NCBI GenBank assembly: GCA_020091685.1
Contig: CM034599.1
Location: forward strand, 38,471,377 to 38,535,376
Length of the DNA: 64,000 nt
Direction: 5' to 3'
DNA from: Lutjanus erythropterus
Taxonomy: Eukaryota > Chordata > Actinopteri > Lutjaniformes > Lutjanidae
Shown here: in pieces, positions 59,653 to 64,000 of the stretch
Layout of the letters: every line of letters begins with the position of its first letter
Position numbering within the stretch: position 1 is the first letter of the stretch
Translations under genes and position numbers: made by a program
The notes under the pieces: generated by a model
Database searches by the model: none
What the model saw: the letters and a program-made list of their open reading frames with translations, nothing else
Told to the model about the DNA's origin: nothing

Positions 59653-61831
59653 TATGTTTTAATGTCAGGTGACGTAAACAGCAAGGACGTCCACATATGG
59701 AGGAGGTGGCGTGGATGGAGTGTCACCCAGGAGGCCAGAGTTTCCTGTCCTGTGTGAACCAAAAAGTCAACGCTGACTTACGTAACATACCTAAGTAATG
59801 TAATGCACACAAGTTACATTACATACATGAACTTAAGTAACCAACATATTTCTTTAAAGCCACAATTTCCTTTCCCTAAACTTGCCCAAGCAGTTTTTGT
59901 GTCATTATTTTGAAAGTCTACCCTGACATCACATATTTATTATTGTTAACTTGATTGCAGAGTCATTTCCTTTTAGCTCTGGGTTCCAAATGGATTGAAT
60001 GCAGGTATTGTTTGACCAGAGAAGTTTCAATACCACTGTGTTATCTCAATCATTACATGAAAGGTACTTAGTACAGATACCCAGCTATAATCAGGAAACA
60101 AAAAAGGGAATTGATAAAGAATCAGCCATTGGTCATATTGGACCAGTTGGGAGTGAGAGTGTGTTTGCACATTCAGAGCAATGTTAGAACAGAGAACACA
60201 GTCACTGTCAGCAAACATCTCATTCCCATTCATTAAAGTTTCCATCATGTCCATGTGCAGGAAACCTGCTGCAAATGATGTCATACTGGGGGGGGGGGAT
60301 CTAAAAGGTAAGTTACAGCTCAGTATTCGCTAACAAATGTTCAATACACCGTCATCAAGTGCCAGTATATCCACACTAAGCCTGTTCACGGTTTTGGCTG
60401 ATCAAAGACCAGAGAGTCACTGTCCTCTGTAAATTTCAAACACATTTTTATAACTTGTTTACTTTAAAACTCTATGGAAACATCAGAGGTACTGCGCACC
60501 AGTAGTAAATGACCAGAGGGCTTTATAACACTGTTCCCACTTGAGATGGCATCGCTGACTGGCCAGTCATCTTTAAAATTGGCCTGCTAGATGCCGTGAT
60601 GACTGGTGAGTCTGAGAACATTTTCAAGTGGACATTATTTTGATATCTTAACAAAATATTAGAAATCTGAATGATTAACTTCTTGCCTGAAAAATTGTTT
60701 CTCCCTTAATTTTTCTTGCTAAAGTCCACTTCCAGTCATGTTTTAAACGATAGAAAATGCTCTGCAAGAAGTAATAAATTGTATTTGTATTTTTTTAAGC
60801 AAAAGGTCAAATACCTTGTTAAAATGTCTTACATGTAGCTCTACACCGTGTCTCCATTTAATATTTAAGGATTAATGAATATGCAAATAGTCCCTGCCCT
60901 CTCCACACACCCCAACACCAACACCCACCCCTCAGTACCTGCACCTAGCTTTTCCTCTGTTTTGCTAGCTAATCATGGTAACTAGCTACATCTGGCTTCT
61001 GCTGTGGGCGGGGCATCGCCACAAATGATAGCTCCACCCCTTGATTAATGGGATTGGTTCCTTAGATTTATGATGTCATACATCCAGCTTGACTGAATCT
61101 GTTTTTATGAGACTGCTCTTGCTCACTGCAGTTTGAAAGTAAGAAATGCTTAGACATGGGGTTTACAGCTTATTTCAGTCCTGATATGTCTTCTAACACA
61201 TGAAAAACTTTACATGCATATGTTAACAAGGTTAAAAACCTGATTTTCACTGGAGGGGATCTTTAAAAGTGATTTTCAGGGGCAGAGTGTCTCTGAGGCA
61301 AATTGTGATTTGTGATTTTGGTCTTTATAAATAAAACATGACTTGACTTTTGATGCTTGCTGGGATACTTGTCTCCCCTAAACTCACAAGTCAGCAAAGT
61401 ACTTTCGTTCAGTACTTGAGTACACGTACTTAGTTACATTCCACCACTGGTTTCAAATGAACAACAGATCAATCAAGTGGTGCAGTCTATTTTGTTAATT
61501 GCTAATCAAATTAACAAGCAGCACTTTGTACCAGCCAGCTGGCTCAGCTTGTTAATTACATTTAGCTTGTAGTAAATCTTTTTAAATCAATATTTGTTGT
61601 CAGATAATTTGGTGAGCAGCCATGCAACAGAAAGGTGCAAGAAGGTGGTCATTAGTGCAAAATAACCTTGACAAAGTTTAAAATTCCAGCATGAGAGTCC
61701 TTATCTCGTTCTATTATGACTTATTTGAACAAGGTCAAGTTAAAATGGCAAAGTGGTAAAAGTCAACAAAATTGAAGGATTATATCACACAATATTTCAA
61801 TGGAAATAACTTTTTCAGGCAAGGGATCTAC

Positions 61832-62023
61832 CGTAACAGGGATGGTGTGTCCTGCGTCGTGGATGACGGGGGTCGCGTGGTTGCAGAGACCCTGTGGATG
61901 CAGCACTCCCAGGCCTCCGTGCCAGGCCTGGTGGGCCTCCCTCTCACGGTGCAACACCAGCCTGTCGTACAGCTCCAGGTCCTGGGGGGCCACCAGACTC
62001 CTCACCTCAGACAGCATGGACAA
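61832..62023 (-). CDS. whrn: Whirlin exon: end of second harmonin-homology region
   Basis: Acceptor TTCCCTCCAG and donor GTAGAT (a weaker donor), 192 nt, 64 residues, phase 0 on both sides. It starts LSMLSEVRSLVAPQDLELYD, then RLVLHREREAHQAW. This matches the last helices of the harmonin-homology domain that in vertebrate whirlin reads 'LLSEVR..V.P.DLE.YD.LVLRRE'. The following stretch (HGGLGVLHPQGLCNH to HTIPVT) is less conserved. The first part of this domain and PDZ1/PDZ2 must be on exons beyond 64000. The copy-A version (15272-15458) is frameshifted. Confidence 0.9.
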
Positions 62024-62303
62024 CTGGAGGGAAGAAGAAGAAGAGAAGACAATGCTGGTATGAAGGCAAGCATGAGGGAGAAAGCAGAAAATAGACCTTA
62101 ACAACACAGGCGTTATCAATGATACTAATTAAGGTTCCTTTCAATTTAGTGGAGCAGAGCAATTCTAGTGAGCCAGCATGCACAACAGCAGGTCGTGCAG
62201 AATTGAATTGAATTTGTGTTAGCTGTGGTGATCACAAAATCACAACTTCCTGGAGGGACTGATTTATAAAATGCATGGAATTATTGCTCAATGATGCCAA
62301 ATA

Positions 62304-62750
62304 TACACTGCCTGGACAAAAAAAAAAAAAAAAGAAATTATTGACCTGCATCAAGCAAAGAAAACAACTAAGGAGATTGATGAAGCTACTAAAACTGAGT
62401 TAAGAACTGTCCAACACATTATTAAAACCTGGAAGGATAGTGGTGAACCATCATCTTCAAGAAAGAAAATCTTGAATGATCGTGATCAGAGATTACTTAA
62501 ACATTTAGTGAAAATAAATCATAAAAAATCAACAGTACAACTCAGGGCTATGAGAGGTGGATGAAGTGATGTCCCATCATGCCTAGTGCCTACTGTATGA
62601 GCCTGTGGGGTCAGTGTTATGATCTAGGGTTGCTTCAGTTGCTCAGGTTGAGGTTCAGCAACATTATGTGTCCAAAAAAATGAGTTCAGCTCACTACCTG
62701 AATATACTGAATGAACAGGTTTTTACATCAATGGACTTTATCTTCCCTGA
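62304..62750 (+). mobile_element. Tc1-like transposon remnant (copy B)
   Basis: Same truncated element as 15735-16175: a left end CACTGCCTGGACAAA, transposase pieces through SMDFIFPD, and no right end. It lies in the whirlin intron about 280 bp upstream (in gene direction) of the harmonin-homology exon. Confidence 0.8.
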
Positions 62751-62933
62751 TCCACGTAGCATCCATGTTGTTTCCACTTTACGACTTAAAAGCTCATGAA
62801 CACACTGAAGTCGGAGTAACAGCATCCCAACTCAGGAAGTGGCGCCATCCGAGGAGCACATGAATGCACTATAAGCACACTGTCACAGCGTGCCCCGGTA
62901 TTGTTCCCTTGTGTTTCCCTCTCCTGCTGTGTC

Positions 62934-62969
<36 letters not shown>

Positions 62970-64000
62970 TCCCTGTCCTGTCACTCACTCTCCTGTCTCC
63001 TGGATGCCTGTTCTCCTGCACACCTGCTGTCAATCAGCTCGTCACCTCTCTCAGCCTACACACCTGCAGTCCATCAGCTCATCACCTCCCCTGCACATCA
63101 ACCCCGGCTCTTCTCCCACTCACTGCTGAATCAGTGCCATTTACATTCACACTGATTTTCCATTATTATTCAGAATATTCCAAATTTGATACAAAACATG
63201 TAAACACCACATTCTCTTCCTAATTAGGCCCTGTTCAAAATGTAGTATTAAGACTTGGGATATGCACATATTACTCAGGTTTTAGTAGAATTCTCCTTAC
63301 ATGTATACAACACATACAGGCCTGATTTACTGAAGGTTTGTGTGTATAAAAACGTGTGTTAACTTGATATCACCCGCAAACAAATGTGCAAAATGATCTA
63401 TCAGTGTGCACTGAGGCTTTCAAATGTGCAAGACAACACACACTGTCCAGTACGTTTGCCTTGATGAATATGCAGTATGGAGCGTTTCTATCCTAGTGTG
63501 CAAAATACTGGGAGGAGAAAATGCAAATAGGTTCATTTAGCACACACACTGTGATTTACCAAACCTGAAAATAATTCATGGTGACTGTGACTGCATCTGT
63601 ATTTAATACTTTAAGGTGGTGCTAATCGGCCCAGTGGTGTGCAAAGATGGCTGCTGTGACGAAGAGGAGACACTCTGATTTAAAGTCATTTCTCATGAGC
63701 TGCTCCTGGGATGCATTTATTTTTTATTTTCATTCAGTAATTCTTAATGCAGAAAGAACACTATGATTAAACTTACATTTATTGCAGCCTATTTGCAGCC
63801 AAACAAAACTGAACATTCACAGCCACTGTGGCCTCAAGAAAATTACATTTATTCTGTCTTCATGTTTCCTTCTTTTCACCAACATCACATTTTGAACTGG
63901 GGTTTTTTTTTGGCAGGTTGTGTGTTTCTGCCCCCAGCATGCTCCTCTGCTCCACTGCACTTCTCTCCAACAGCGTGCACCTCTTCTCCCTCTTTCTTCT
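62751..64000. other. Intron to window end
   Basis: No whirlin exon is recognisable up to the window end. Contains the (TG)n run at 62936-62969 and AT-rich sequence equivalent to 16176-17384. Confidence 0.5.
62936..62969. repeat. (TG)n microsatellite (copy B)
   Basis: About 17 TG units; the copy A array has about 14. Confidence 0.95.

Larger units (their letters stand above)
54991..61831 (-). other. Whirlin intron (about 6.8 kb)
   Basis: Phase 0 on both sides, so a direct splice from 61832-62023 to 54913-54990 keeps the frame, but a skipped small exon cannot be ruled out. Includes the T-rich minisatellite and several interspersed repeat pieces. Confidence 0.65.
46142..64000 (+). repeat. Copy B of the large direct duplication (partner 1-17384)
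   Basis: Matches copy A throughout and carries intact versions of every whirlin exon they share, so I take B as the functional locus. It continues past the window end. Homopolymers are consistently longer here (for example a run of 12 G at about 60289 against 4 in A). Confidence 0.95.

Overview
The window looks like teleost fish nuclear DNA. It is AT-rich and intron-dominated, with long gene-poor stretches. It is dense in fish-type repeats: Tc1-like and hAT-like DNA transposons, TTAA-flanked MITEs, an L2/Rex1-like LINE, a tRNA-derived SINE, and many micro- and minisatellites. There are no bacterial operons, CRISPR arrays or rRNA/tRNA genes. Most open frames longer than 60 codons are chance frames or pieces of repeats.

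One host gene is recognisable: the 3' half of whirlin (whrn), on the minus strand. Six exons can be placed with consensus splice sites and compatible phases: 61832-62023 (second harmonin-homology region, part), 54913-54990, 49858-50563 (Pro/Ser/His-rich linker), 47229-47404, 36550-36678 (first half of PDZ3) and 30205-30381 (second half of PDZ3 and the stop). Together they make 1458 nt, or 485 residues plus stop, in one frame. Exons for PDZ1 and PDZ2 must lie to the right of the window. The exons seen correspond to the content of the short C-terminal whirlin isoform known from mammals.

The dominant structural feature is a direct duplication. Positions 1-17384 (copy A) match 46142-64000 (copy B) from end to end, and both copies run off the window. 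Copy A is about 475 bp shorter. The loss is spread as many 1-20 bp deletions, at a fairly even 26-31 bp per kb after the first kilobase. Copy A repeats four of the whirlin exons downstream of the gene's stop codon, and three of them are frameshifted. The pattern fits an erroneous or poorly corrected duplicate (false duplication or haplotig) better than an ordinary pseudogene, although a real partial duplication cannot be excluded from sequence alone.

Between the copies (17.4-46.1 kb) lies a repeat-rich spacer holding the last two whirlin exons. It contains an hAT remnant with an assembly gap whose two flanks are near-identical 137-bp copies, nested MITEs, a diverged tandem duplication at 33.8-35.9 kb, a LINE reverse-transcriptase block at 38.4-39.75 kb followed at once by a SINE, a Tc1-like element with both ends (41482-42621), and several LINE fragments. 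I see no new biological system here. The observations most worth checking are the deletion-biased duplication and its effect on the whirlin gene model.
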